DNA from: Robbsia andropogonis
Lineage (GTDB): Bacteria > Pseudomonadota > Gammaproteobacteria > Burkholderiales > Burkholderiaceae
Length of the DNA: 64,000 nucleotides
Assembly: GCF_000970345.1 (NCBI RefSeq)
Contig: NZ_LAQU01000002.1
Span: 62,001 to 126,000 of the forward strand
Direction: 5' to 3'
The notes under the pieces: generated by a model
The model's input: the letters and a program-made list of their open reading frames with translations, nothing else
Told to the model about the DNA's origin: nothing
The model's database searches: none
In this document: one piece after another, positions 9,726 through 17,962 of the stretch
How the letters are laid out: each line of letters opens with the position of its first letter
How positions within the stretch are numbered: the stretch's first letter is position 1
Position numbers and translations under genes: made by a program

Positions 9726-9743
9726 GCAAGCGTTTTCGCTTGC
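9726..9743. promoter_or_regulatory. Inverted repeat GCAAGCG-N4-CGCTTGC
   Basis: Perfect 7-bp arms around TTTT, 22 bp upstream of the MFS start codon. It has the same central ...CG-TTTT-CG... layout as the two GTTCG repeats further upstream, so it may be a variant operator or a leader hairpin. Confidence 0.4.
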
Positions 9744-9754
9744 ATCGCCAGAAT

Positions 9755-9768
9755 GTTCGCTTTCGAAC
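9755..9768. promoter_or_regulatory. Proximal GTTCG-N4-CGAAC operator candidate
   Basis: GTTCG CTTT CGAAC, a perfect 5-bp inverted repeat with a 4-base spacer, about 50 bp upstream of the MFS start. The same element recurs 166 bp further upstream. The TTCG...CGAA core resembles sites bound by DeoR-family sugar regulators, which is an inference from general knowledge. Confidence 0.5.
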
Positions 9769-9920
9769 GACACGCTTGTCGTTATCGGACATCCTACCGT
9801 GCGCAAAGCATGAGAAAATCAGGGTAAACGCGGATATGGCTCTGTTTTTACTCTATCTTTGGATTATTTACGTTGATTCTTTTTACGTTGTCAGATGACT
9901 CAACACAAATAATATTTGAT

Positions 9921-9934
9921 GTTCGTTTTCGAAC
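9921..9934. promoter_or_regulatory. Distal GTTCG-N4-CGAAC operator candidate
   Basis: GTTCG TTTT CGAAC, identical arms and spacing to the proximal copy at 9755-9768. Centre-to-centre distance is 166 bp, close to sixteen helical turns, which would suit a looping repressor. It lies inside the A+T-rich promoter-like segment. Confidence 0.5.
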
Positions 9935-10255
9935 TGTCTATTAAGTCAATTTTTTGAATGCAGCAGACATGCTTGCCCCATACGGCCATTTTTATGGATT
10001 GCCGCCTGGACCCGTTCCGGAGCACAGCGGAACCGATCAAACGTAATGCCTATGCGCGCGGGCTGATATAGCGGGAAGCCGTTATCAAGGCAGCAACGCT
10101 CCGCCCCAGCTTTTCCGGCACGCCGGAACAGGTCGCGGACAGATTGTCGCCATGGGGCGAGGCTCGATCAGATATATGTGAACGTGCCAGGGGCGACCAT
10201 GTTCGCGCAAACAAAACGCAGTCAAAGCATGATGTATTTCCACCGCATGCCCGTT

Positions 10256-10645
10256 TTAAAGCATGGCCAGCAACAACAAGACAATCCCGCCAATCGATGC
10301 CAGCCAGCAGTAAGAGCGAACATACGGTACGCCAAACGCATAAAGGGGTACATAGACAATGCGCGCTATCAGGTAAACCATCGCGCCGATATGACTCAGC
10401 ATGCCGGCTTTACCTGCCAGATGAACAATCAATACCGCGGCAATGAAAACAGGCAACGTCTCCATGAGGTTCTGCTGCGCCCGTTTCAATCGTCCTGTCA
10501 CGGGTCCGACGGGTGGCCCGGGTTCATCCCGCGGCCCTGCGTTATATTGCAAGCCCGTCTCCCGGTTGCGCCACATCGCGGGCAATATTACCTGTACCAA
10601 AGTCAGTACCAGGACCCAGGCAAGGATTGTCATATCGATGGTCAT
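10256..10645 (-). CDS. MAPEG family membrane protein
   Basis: A 129-residue integral membrane protein with four predicted membrane helices. The LVLTLVQVILPAMWRNRETGLQYNAGPRD stretch at the first helix and loop, followed by RAQQNLMETLPVF, matches the MAPEG fold (membrane-associated proteins in eicosanoid and glutathione metabolism); the RAQxNxxE pattern is the family signature. Bacterial members may act as glutathione transferases or peroxidases, but the role here is unknown. The start ATG at 10645 has an AAAGGAA ribosome site. It is 120 bp downstream of the ABC exporter gene, with no evidence of a shared operon. Confidence 0.85.
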   Translation of the reverse strand: MTIDMTILAWVLVLTLVQVILPAMWRNRETGLQYNAGPRDEPGPPVGPVTGRLKRAQQNLMETLPVFIAAVLIVHLAGKAGMLSHIGAMVYLIARIVYVPLYAFGVPYVRSYCWLASIGGIVLLLLAML

Positions 10646-10765
10646 CGTTTTATTCCTTTATTGAAAGCAACTTGTCTCTCATGCTACTGACCTGACCGAT
10701 CCATCGCGGGACACGTGATTCGGCCAACAGGCCGTTTCGCAGAGCAATTATCGCGCCCAGGTTCC

Positions 10766-12547
10766 TTAATCGACACTCGCGGCAAGCGCGGCCTGCTGCA
10801 ATGCCGCGCCGTCGCCTTGCTCCATCACTTGTCCGTACTCCAGCTTCATATAGCGATCCGCGAGCCCGAAGTAGCGATCGTCATGCGTGATCACCAGGAC
10901 CGTTTTTCCGCGTGCTTTCAATGCCGGCAATAGACGCCGATAAAACAAGTCCTTGAACAGCGGGTCCTGATCGGCTGCCCACTCGTCAAACACATAGAAC
11001 GGGCGGTCTTCCAGATAGGCGACCAGCAACGCTAGGCGCTTGCGCTGCCCTTGCGACAGTGCCAACGTCGAGAAGACGCCTTGCGTGATGCTGACCTTGT
11101 GATCTAATTGCAGTTCGTGCAAAAGGCGCTGTGCGTCGGCGTCGAGGTCGCCAGCCGATTGCGCGGCGTTGATGGCCATCGCAGCGCGTAAGCCCAGCAG
11201 ATTATCGAACAAGAAGAAATCACTGAAGACGACCGAAAAGTGTTGTCGATACGCGTCCCGATCGCCAGCGCCAACCGGCAGACCATCAACGACAATGCGC
11301 CCCTCTTCGGGCGGATACAGTCCCACCAGCATCTTGGCCAGGGTCGTCTTGCCACTGCCATTGCCGCCAATCAGATAGACAATCTCGCCGGGCGTAAACA
11401 CCGTGCTGACCGGACCCAATGTGAACGTACCATTGTCCTTTTCCCGAAAATAACGATGCGCGACACCCTCCAGAACGATCTCTCTGAAGCCGCGTACTGG
11501 CGTATCACATCCTTCGACGGCGGTGCCATCATGGGCGCTATCGCATGTGTCGGAGGAACCATTGACATGATGGTTCACGCGGACTCTGGCAGATGTCCGT
11601 GTTATCTCATCGTCCCCTGTTTCCTGTACCAATTCACCGTTGACATGCTCGATCCGCTCCAGGGCGACGCGGGCGGCACTGACCATCGGCATGGATGACA
11701 ACACCGCCTCGATCGGCATGATCATGTAAACAAACACGATCGCATAACCAGAGAGCACCTGCTTGCTGGCGCCCAGATGTTGCCCGAACACAAACAATGT
11801 CAAACCGATAAAAGCAAACAGAATGAAGTTGCCCCAGCTGTTCGCCGCCGCATACAACAGATAACCGCGCGTGCGCTGCGCGCGCACCGCCTCTACATTT
11901 CCCGCGAGCGTACCGTCGATGAATGCGCGACGGCGCGCACGATGCAGCTTCAATTCCTTGGCGCCATCGAAGAGCGATCGGAAATGCCGAATCAATTCGT
12001 CCTCTCGCACCCGTGAAGCCCGCAAGTGAAACAGGGCCTGCGTATGCGCAAGCCGATATCCAAACGTGCCTAAAACAATTGTTAAAAAGGCGACGACAAA
12101 AATGCCCCACGATAAATATGCCAGGTACGCCAGGCACCCGACAATCAGCGCGCCTTGCGTGGCCAGCGCCGGCAAGCCGATGAACAAGGCAACAATCGTA
12201 TCGAGATCCTGCGTGAGGACTGCCATCGATTTCGCCGCGCCCTGCCGCTCCAGCGAAAGAAACGATGCACCACCAATGCGGTGAATCGTGCTCATCCGTA
12301 ATCGCGCCTTGACCTGCTGCCCGAGGCGCATGAACAATGTCTGTGCCAGTGTGCGCGTGACCAGGACAACGATGCCGAGCATCAAAAACATACCGCCCAG
12401 ATGCGGTAGCCCTTCAGCGTCCGCGGCAAGCGCCTGATTGATCAGTGCCAGCAGACCCGCATTGCCAAAACCGCCGATAAAGCCACACAACGTTGCGAAC
12501 ACCAGCACGCCGCGGGATTGATGGACCAGACGTAAAAGGATCAGCAT
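10766..12547 (-). CDS. Cyclic-peptide/siderophore ABC exporter, PvdE-like (fused TMD-NBD)
   Basis: A 593-residue half-transporter: six predicted membrane helices in residues ~1-310, then an ATPase domain with Walker A GGNGSGKTT, a diverged signature (ALSQGQRKRLALL) and Walker B-like FYVFDEWAADQDP. The diverged signature and the FDEWAADQDP motif are characteristic of the cyclic peptide transporter family that includes PvdE, which moves pyoverdine precursor across the inner membrane. A polar linker of about 40 residues separates the two domains. The ATG at 12547 is chosen for its AGGAAC ribosome site. A Fur-box-like sequence lies ~100 bp upstream. No NRPS gene is present in the window, so it is an orphan exporter here. 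Confidence 0.85.
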   Translation of the reverse strand: MLILLRLVHQSRGVLVFATLCGFIGGFGNAGLLALINQALAADAEGLPHLGGMFLMLGIVVLVTRTLAQTLFMRLGQQVKARLRMSTIHRIGGASFLSLERQGAAKSMAVLTQDLDTIVALFIGLPALATQGALIVGCLAYLAYLSWGIFVVAFLTIVLGTFGYRLAHTQALFHLRASRVREDELIRHFRSLFDGAKELKLHRARRRAFIDGTLAGNVEAVRAQRTRGYLLYAAANSWGNFILFAFIGLTLFVFGQHLGASKQVLSGYAIVFVYMIMPIEAVLSSMPMVSAARVALERIEHVNGELVQETGDDEITRTSARVRVNHHVNGSSDTCDSAHDGTAVEGCDTPVRGFREIVLEGVAHRYFREKDNGTFTLGPVSTVFTPGEIVYLIGGNGSGKTTLAKMLVGLYPPEEGRIVVDGLPVGAGDRDAYRQHFSVVFSDFFLFDNLLGLRAAMAINAAQSAGDLDADAQRLLHELQLDHKVSITQGVFSTLALSQGQRKRLALLVAYLEDRPFYVFDEWAADQDPLFKDLFYRRLLPALKARGKTVLVITHDDRYFGLADRYMKLEYGQVMEQGDGAALQQAALAASVD

Positions 12548-12650
12548 GGTGTTCCTCGTGAAGCCTGTCCGGACCTGCATCACCGTGCCGCGCGACGATC
12601 CCGACGTAGGCGATTGGTCATCGATACCGGACTTTCTAATTCATCACCCA

Positions 12651-12669
12651 CTTAATGAGAATCATTCTT
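12651..12669. promoter_or_regulatory. Fur-box-like site between the exporter and the nitroreductase
   Basis: The core AATGAGAATCATT closely matches the Fur consensus halves (TGATAATCATT-like) and is centred about 110 bp upstream of the exporter start. It suggests iron-repressed expression of the exporter. This was a match by eye, without scoring. Confidence 0.6.
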
Positions 12670-12808
12670 CTTCGCGAGTGCGACGATACGGTGCCGGCGC
12701 TGCCGGTGTCAAGCGCGCGTTTTCGTTGATACCGCGCGATTTTTCGAGATAACGATCGATTCACGGCATCGACGCGAGGGCATTTATCACCCCTCTAACA
12801 AAATCATG

Positions 12809-12830
12809 TTAATAAGACTCATTTGCATTT
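12809..12830. promoter_or_regulatory. Second, weaker Fur-box-like site near the nitroreductase gene
   Basis: AATAAGACTCATTTGCATTT resembles the extended Fur sites commonly seen before siderophore genes (ATAAGAATCATTTGCATT), with a mismatch in the core. It ends 42 bp before the nitroreductase start, in the position of a promoter. Confidence 0.45.
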
Positions 12831-12872
12831 AATCGGATTTTGTTTGAAGATAAGGTTTTTGTGGAGAACCGC

Positions 12873-13556
12873 ATGGATCGCCCTGACGCGCTACTGTCAC
12901 CTTCCGGGATGCCAAGCGAGAGTGCCGCCACGACGCTGGCGCCCTCTCCTACCGTTCCATCGATTGCATCGCATGATGCCTTGTCCCGGTTGCTGGCGCG
13001 TCAGTCGGCGTGGCCACTTGACGCGCCGGCACCCGACGACGCGGCGTTGGGGATCATTTTCGACATGGCTTTGCGTGCACCAGATCACGGTAGATTACGG
13101 CCTTGGCGCTTTGTCGTGATTCGAGGCGAAGCGCGGCATGCGCTCGGCCAGGTGCTCGTCGACGCCGCAGCCGGACGGCATCCCGATGCCGGCACGGCCG
13201 TACATGAAGGCCGACGTCAGAAGGCACTCGCGGCGCCCGTGATCATCGCAATGGCAACCGCCACCACGACGGCCACCAAGGTGCCTGAAATCGAACAGAT
13301 GATGGCGGTGGGCGCGGCGGCGATGAATATGCTGAACGCCATCCACCTGCTCGGCTTCGGTGGCTTCTGGGCCACCGGTCCCGACACCTATGACCGCAAC
13401 GTGCATCACGCACTGGGCTTTACCGAGACCGAGAAATTGGCCGGTTTCCTTTTCGTCGGCACACGGCGCGATGCCGCGACTCCGGTGCAAAGGCCCCCAC
13501 GCGCGTCACACGTCCGCGAGTGGCTGGGGCCGTCCTCCACTCGTCACCAGGCGTAG
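12873..13556 (+). CDS. Nitroreductase family protein (YdjA-like)
   Basis: A 227-residue flavoprotein of the nitroreductase superfamily. The FMN-binding N-terminal segment ALRAPDHGRLRPWRFVVI (about residues 60-77) and the later MAVGAAAMNMLNAIHLLGFGGFWATG helix-loop are standard for YdjA-type enzymes. These reduce nitro groups, quinones or other acceptors with NAD(P)H; the substrate is unknown. The first ~45 residues are a low-complexity, Ser/Pro/Ala-rich extension. The ATG at 12873 is chosen because a GGAG ribosome site lies six bases upstream; a TTG at 12840 would add eleven residues. It is divergent from the cyclic-peptide exporter and shares its Fur-box-containing intergenic region. Confidence 0.85.
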   Translation: MDRPDALLSPSGMPSESAATTLAPSPTVPSIASHDALSRLLARQSAWPLDAPAPDDAALGIIFDMALRAPDHGRLRPWRFVVIRGEARHALGQVLVDAAAGRHPDAGTAVHEGRRQKALAAPVIIAMATATTTATKVPEIEQMMAVGAAAMNMLNAIHLLGFGGFWATGPDTYDRNVHHALGFTETEKLAGFLFVGTRRDAATPVQRPPRASHVREWLGPSSTRHQA

Positions 13557-13582
13557 TGCCAATTGGCCCGACACCGCGCCAA

Positions 13583-14482
13583 CTACAGCACGACGTTGGT
13601 CAGCATGGCCACGGCTGCATCGAATACCACCCTTACTCGCGCGGGTACGGGACCGCGTTGGGGACGATAGACACATACCGGCCAGGACGTGGGCGCAATG
13701 TCGTCGAGGACCGTCAGCAATTTCCCCTCTGCGATATAAGGACGTGCGAGATAACGCGGCATTTGCGTGAAGCCCAGCCCCGCAACCACCGCGCGACACT
13801 CGGCATCGACATCATCGCTTTGGAATACCGGATGCGCCGGCGTGAATTGCTGACCGCCGGCCAGCTCCCATGGCCAGAGCCGCCCGGTGCGCCGATCGAT
13901 GTAACCGGTCATGGGCATGTCCGCCATGTGTCCGATATTACCCGGCATCCCAACGCGCGCGATCAATGCAGGCGCGCCAACAATAACGAAATCGACCTGC
14001 GCAACCTCGCGCGCAACGAAGCGGCTGTCCCGCAAAAACCCGATGCGCACGCCGACATCGATCTGTTCCGCAACGGGGTCGACGATGGTATCGGAAAGGC
14101 GAAGATCGATCGTCAACCGGGGATATTGCACGGCGAGCGCCGTCACGACACGCAACAGCAAGGCATCACCCAGCAATTTCGGCGCAGCCATACGCACGAT
14201 GCCGACTATGTCCGCGGCGGCGCGCGTATCCCTGACACCCAGTAGCCGGTCAACCTGCGACACAAGGTCACGAGCCTGCTGCGCAAAAGCAGCGCCCGCC
14301 TGTGTGACGTTGACGCGCCGGGTATTACGATGAAACAGCACTTCTCCGGTGGCGCGCTCCGCCTCATGCACTGCGCGCGTGACGGCCTGGGGCGAAATGG
14401 CAAGCCGCGCCGCCGCACCCTTGAAACTGCCCGCATCCACCGCCGCGCAGAAAATGCGCAGCATTTCGATTTTGTTTTGCAT
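13583..14482 (-). CDS. LysR-family transcriptional regulator
   Basis: A 299-residue LysR regulator. Residues ~1-60 form the winged HTH (LRIFCAAVDAGSFKGAAARLAISPQAVTRAV), and ~90-295 the effector domain with a DLRLSDTIVDPVAEQIDVGVRIG segment typical of the YafC/PecT-like branch. The ATG at 14482 is chosen because residues upstream of it do not extend the fold. It is divergent from the alcohol dehydrogenase gene across 294 bp, the usual LysR arrangement, so that gene is the likely target. It converges with the nitroreductase gene at its 3' end. The effector is unknown. Confidence 0.85.
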   Translation of the reverse strand: MQNKIEMLRIFCAAVDAGSFKGAAARLAISPQAVTRAVHEAERATGEVLFHRNTRRVNVTQAGAAFAQQARDLVSQVDRLLGVRDTRAAADIVGIVRMAAPKLLGDALLLRVVTALAVQYPRLTIDLRLSDTIVDPVAEQIDVGVRIGFLRDSRFVAREVAQVDFVIVGAPALIARVGMPGNIGHMADMPMTGYIDRRTGRLWPWELAGGQQFTPAHPVFQSDDVDAECRAVVAGLGFTQMPRYLARPYIAEGKLLTVLDDIAPTSWPVCVYRPQRGPVPARVRVVFDAAVAMLTNVVL

Positions 14483-14776
14483 CGATCGAATCGTGACAAT
14501 GCCATAAAGTGGAATTGTGAAATCGTAACATTTCCATTGCTTTGCATAGCGTGGATTTCTTACCATGGGCACACCGGCACGATGGTTGCGGCCGGCACCG
14601 ACCGTTGGATGCCGGCGTATTTCGATACGTTACAAGCACGCTTCGCGCGCGCATGGCAACATGAAGTAATTGCCGCGTGAGGTCACGTGGTTCAGCCCCC
14701 TGCAAAATGAGCCGCGGCGCTGCTTCCCCGTATATCTCGCATTTGCGTTTCCCCAGGACAAAGAGAGAGTCAAACC

Positions 14777-15835
14777 ATGTACAAAGCTTACGGTTATGCA
14801 GTGCAATCCCCCACGACACCGTTCGCCCCGTTCGACTTCCAACGTCGTGATACGGGTCCGAACGATGTGCGCATCGACATTCAATTCTGCGGCGTCTGTC
14901 ACTCGGATCTTCACACTGCTCGTGGTGAATGGGCGGGTACGGTCTACCCGAACGTCCCAGGCCACGAAATCGTCGGCCGCGTCGCCGAGGTCGGCAAGGA
15001 CGTCACGAAGTTCAAGGTGGGCGACATGGTCGGCGTCGGCTGCATGGTCGACTCCTGCCGCGCGTGTGCTGCATGCAATGAAGGATTGGAACAGTACTGC
15101 GAAGGCCCCGGCGGTTTTATCGGCACTTATAATGCACCGGACAAGCATACGAACGGCGTGACGTATGGCGGTTATTCGTCGTCAATCGTCGTCGACGAGG
15201 CGTTCACGCTGCGTTTGCCGGACAACCTCGACCCGGCCGCCGCCGCGCCCCTGCTGTGCGCCGGCATCACTACCTATTCGCCGCTGCGTCATTGGAAGGT
15301 CGGCCCAGGTCAAAAGGTGGGCGTCGTCGGGCTAGGCGGCCTTGGGCACATGGGCGTGAAGCTCGCGGTCGCGATGGGTGCCAAGGTCGTGCTATTCACG
15401 ACCTCCGCCAGCAAGGTGGACGATGCGAAGCGCCTGGGTGCGCACGAAGTCGTCATATCGAAGGACGAAGCGCAAATGGCCGCGCATGCGAATTCTTTCG
15501 ACTTCATCCTGAATACGGTCGCGGCATCGCATAATCTGGATCAGTTCACCGCCCTGCTGAAGCGCGATGGCGTGCTGACACTGGTAGGCGTGCCGGAACA
15601 TGCGCACCCGTCGCCGTCGGTCGCAAACTTGATCTTCAAGCGTCGTACGTTGGCCGGCTCGCTGATTGGTGGCATTGCCGAAACACAGGAAATGCTGGAT
15701 TTCTGCGGCAAGCACAACATCGTTTCCGATGTCGAGATGATTCGCATGGACCAAATCGAAGAAGCGTACGGCCGCATGTTGAAGAGCGACGTGAAGTACC
15801 GTTTCGTCATCGACATGGCGTCACTGGCACGCTAA
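14777..15835 (+). CDS. Zinc-dependent NADP alcohol dehydrogenase (YahK/cinnamyl type)
   Basis: A 352-residue medium-chain dehydrogenase. Catalytic zinc ligands appear as GVCHSDLH (Cys near 41), GHEIVG (His-Glu near 63) and Cys-158-region CAGITTY. The structural zinc cluster is in VGVGCMVDSCRACAACNEGLEQYC. The nucleotide-binding motif GLGGLGHMGVKLA starts near residue 182. This is the YahK/CAD-like aldehyde reductase group, which reduces a broad range of aldehydes with NADPH. The start ATG has an AGAGAG site just upstream. A LysR regulator is divergently encoded, and a strong hairpin follows the stop, so it is probably monocistronic. Confidence 0.9.
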   Translation: MYKAYGYAVQSPTTPFAPFDFQRRDTGPNDVRIDIQFCGVCHSDLHTARGEWAGTVYPNVPGHEIVGRVAEVGKDVTKFKVGDMVGVGCMVDSCRACAACNEGLEQYCEGPGGFIGTYNAPDKHTNGVTYGGYSSSIVVDEAFTLRLPDNLDPAAAAPLLCAGITTYSPLRHWKVGPGQKVGVVGLGGLGHMGVKLAVAMGAKVVLFTTSASKVDDAKRLGAHEVVISKDEAQMAAHANSFDFILNTVAASHNLDQFTALLKRDGVLTLVGVPEHAHPSPSVANLIFKRRTLAGSLIGGIAETQEMLDFCGKHNIVSDVEMIRMDQIEEAYGRMLKSDVKYRFVIDMASLAR

Positions 15836-15841
15836 GGAAAA

Positions 15842-15868
15842 GCGCCACGCCGGGTCACGGCGTGGCGC
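15842..15868 (+). terminator. Strong hairpin after the alcohol dehydrogenase gene
   Basis: A perfect 11-bp stem, GCGCCACGCCG / CGGCGTGGCGC, with a five-base loop, starting seven bases after the stop codon. No T-run follows, so it is a stem-loop of terminator type rather than a textbook intrinsic terminator. Confidence 0.6.
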
Positions 15869-15971
15869 CTCCTGTCATGCCCTCCTTGTCAGATGACGTT
15901 ACCGCATACTGCCGGCACCGGCACCAATGCCCTGCCCGCTAAGTCATGCGTCAGACGGACGGCAACGATGT

Positions 15972-16844
15972 TCACGATTCGCGTGGGGGCGTCCGGCTGA
16001 AGTCCGTCGCCGCGAAATCCGCCCCTTGAAAGCGCGACTCCAGGGCGTCCACCGGCTTCGCATCCGCCAGGATCTGCTCCGCGTAGTCCTCGGCATTGTC
16101 TTGTGGATGGTAGGCTACCCGGATACGGCTATTGTCCCACCACGCACGCGTATTCCCCGACATCCCGTACACGATATCAAAACCAACGTCCGGGGTGTCC
16201 AGGCTGGCGTCCACGAGCGCGCACGCGTCGCGATGCGACAACCAGGTACTCAGGTGGCGTATCGACACCGGCCGCGGCTGGAAGGAGCCTATCCGCAGGC
16301 ACACTGTCTCGATGCCGTGCTTTTCCCAATATAAACGTGCCAGCCCTTCGCCCCACACCTTGCTCAGTCCGTACAGGCTATCCGGATTAACCGGCATCGA
16401 CGGGTTCAGCGCCATATCGCATGCGTACATGCCCGTGGCGTGATTGCTGCTGGCATAGACAATGCGCCGCACGCCACACTGCCGCGCCGCTTCGTACACA
16501 TGGAACAGTGCAACGTAGTTGTGCTGCAGCAGAATATCGAACGGCTGCTCCACCGAGATTCCAGCCATATGAACAATCGCGCCGGCACCGTCGAAGAGGC
16601 TGCGACAAAAGGCCGGATCACCTAGATCACCCTGCCGGAACCCTCCGCTTTCCGCGGCGTGAGGGGCGACCGTCGCGTCGTCGGCGAGCGGCTTGATGTC
16701 GGTATAGCGGCCCAATCGACCTGTCTCAATAAAATGCGCGCGCAGCACGCGGCCGATGGCCCCGCCCGCTCCGGTCAGAACCACCGGCTTACGTTCTCCG
16801 TCCACCGCGGCGGCGATGCCGGATTGTGTCATTGTGTCTGTCAT
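15972..16844 (-). CDS. udh: Uronate dehydrogenase (SDR family)
   Basis: A 290-residue extended-type short-chain dehydrogenase. It has the NAD-binding TGAGGAIG at residues 24-31, YASSNHATG near 130-138, catalytic Y158 and K162 in SLYGLSKVWGE, and YGMSGNTRAWWDNS near 226-239. The SSNH and WWDN motifs are distinctive of bacterial uronate dehydrogenase, which oxidises D-glucuronate or D-galacturonate to the aldaric acid lactone using NAD+. It has about 20 extra residues at the N-terminus. The ATG at 16844 has an AAGG ribosome site. It lies 110 bp downstream of a four-gene ABC importer on the same strand, so it may be the last gene of that unit. Confidence 0.85.
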   Translation of the reverse strand: MTDTMTQSGIAAAVDGERKPVVLTGAGGAIGRVLRAHFIETGRLGRYTDIKPLADDATVAPHAAESGGFRQGDLGDPAFCRSLFDGAGAIVHMAGISVEQPFDILLQHNYVALFHVYEAARQCGVRRIVYASSNHATGMYACDMALNPSMPVNPDSLYGLSKVWGEGLARLYWEKHGIETVCLRIGSFQPRPVSIRHLSTWLSHRDACALVDASLDTPDVGFDIVYGMSGNTRAWWDNSRIRVAYHPQDNAEDYAEQILADAKPVDALESRFQGADFAATDFSRTPPRES

Positions 16845-16954
16845 TGCGACGCCTTGTCAAAAATCAAATGGCGGGCGTGAGAGCGATGCTTCATGCATGA
16901 CTCTCACGCGCTCCCCCTCCGGAAACACGCAACCCGTGTGCTTCCTCTCACCGC

Positions 16955-17962
16955 TTAGCGCTGCTCCTTGACCCGCGACACCAACTGCGTCGGACTCACG
17001 AACTGCAGCGCGATCAACACCCACAGCAGCGTGATGGCCATATAGATCATCGCCATGGCATCGATCGATTGCGGTGCGCGTACGCCGGTGGAAAATACCG
17101 CGTAGTACAACGCGACCACGAGTGTCTGGGTGCTGGGTCCCGCGGTGAAATAAGTAAGCTCGAACATGCCGATTGTGCGAACGAGCACCAACAAGCCTGC
17201 CGCTAGCATCCCCGGAACCAGCAAAGGCAGCAGCACATACCGGAAATAGCGTAACGTGTTTGCGCCGAAGATGCGCGCGGCCGATTCAAGGTTCGGATCG
17301 ATCTGTTCGATGAACGGCGTCATTACCAGGATCACGAACGGGAGTGCAGGCACCAGGTTCGCCATGATCACGCCGGTCAGCGTGCCCGCCATCCCGAATT
17401 TATACATCACCGTTGCTAGCGGAATCCCGTAGGTGACCGGTGGCACCATCATCGGCAGGAGAAACACCAGCATCGCCCAACGCTTGCCGGGGAATTCAAC
17501 GCGCGCCAATGCATACGCCGCGGGAACGCCCAGAAGCACGGACAACAGCACGGTGGCACCGACGACGATCGTCGTCACCCACAACACGCTGCCCAACTGG
17601 AAATCGGACCAGGCCTGTGCATACCAGTGCAGCGTGAATCCCTGCGGCAATAGCGTGCCGAACCAGCGCGTGGCCGTTGAATTCACCGCCACCGTAGCGA
17701 TGAGCAACAGCACGTTCACCAGGAAAAAGATCATCGCGCCCCAGACCACCGTCTTCCACAGACGGTCGCCCAGGTTGGACGGTGGACGGGGTTGCCGACG
17801 TTGCAGCACGTCGGCGCTTTTCTTGCCCTCGCTGACACGGTCGACCACCTTGTCTTGCTCGCCGGAGCCGTATCGGTTCCCATCATGGCCATCGGCAATC
17901 GCGAACGCGCCGGCATTCGCGCGCGTGTCGCCTACTACTGCCAGTCTTTTGCGCGTATTCAT
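16955..17962 (-). CDS. ABC importer permease, PotC-like
   Basis: A 335-residue inner-membrane permease. A polar N-terminal stretch of ~75 residues precedes six predicted membrane segments. The EAA-type cytoplasmic loop appears as LESAARIFGANTLRYFRYVLLPLLVPG. The ATG at 17962 overlaps the preceding permease stop in ATGA, which fixes the start. It would pair with the next permease to form the channel of a PotABCD/AfuABC-type importer. The substrate is not evident; uronate dehydrogenase next door suggests a sugar acid, as an inference. The long polar N-terminus is unusual for PotC-like proteins. Confidence 0.82.
   Translation of the reverse strand: MNTRKRLAVVGDTRANAGAFAIADGHDGNRYGSGEQDKVVDRVSEGKKSADVLQRRQPRPPSNLGDRLWKTVVWGAMIFFLVNVLLLIATVAVNSTATRWFGTLLPQGFTLHWYAQAWSDFQLGSVLWVTTIVVGATVLLSVLLGVPAAYALARVEFPGKRWAMLVFLLPMMVPPVTYGIPLATVMYKFGMAGTLTGVIMANLVPALPFVILVMTPFIEQIDPNLESAARIFGANTLRYFRYVLLPLLVPGMLAAGLLVLVRTIGMFELTYFTAGPSTQTLVVALYYAVFSTGVRAPQSIDAMAMIYMAITLLWVLIALQFVSPTQLVSRVKEQR

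Larger units (their letters stand above)
9705..10255. other. Regulatory intergenic region upstream of the MFS-GH31 pair
   Basis: About 550 bp without a credible gene. The central part (about 9835-9960) is clearly A+T-rich against its surroundings, as expected of a promoter region. The stretch holds three inverted repeats, listed separately. The last ~280 bp, toward the MAPEG gene end, show nothing recognisable. Confidence 0.6.
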
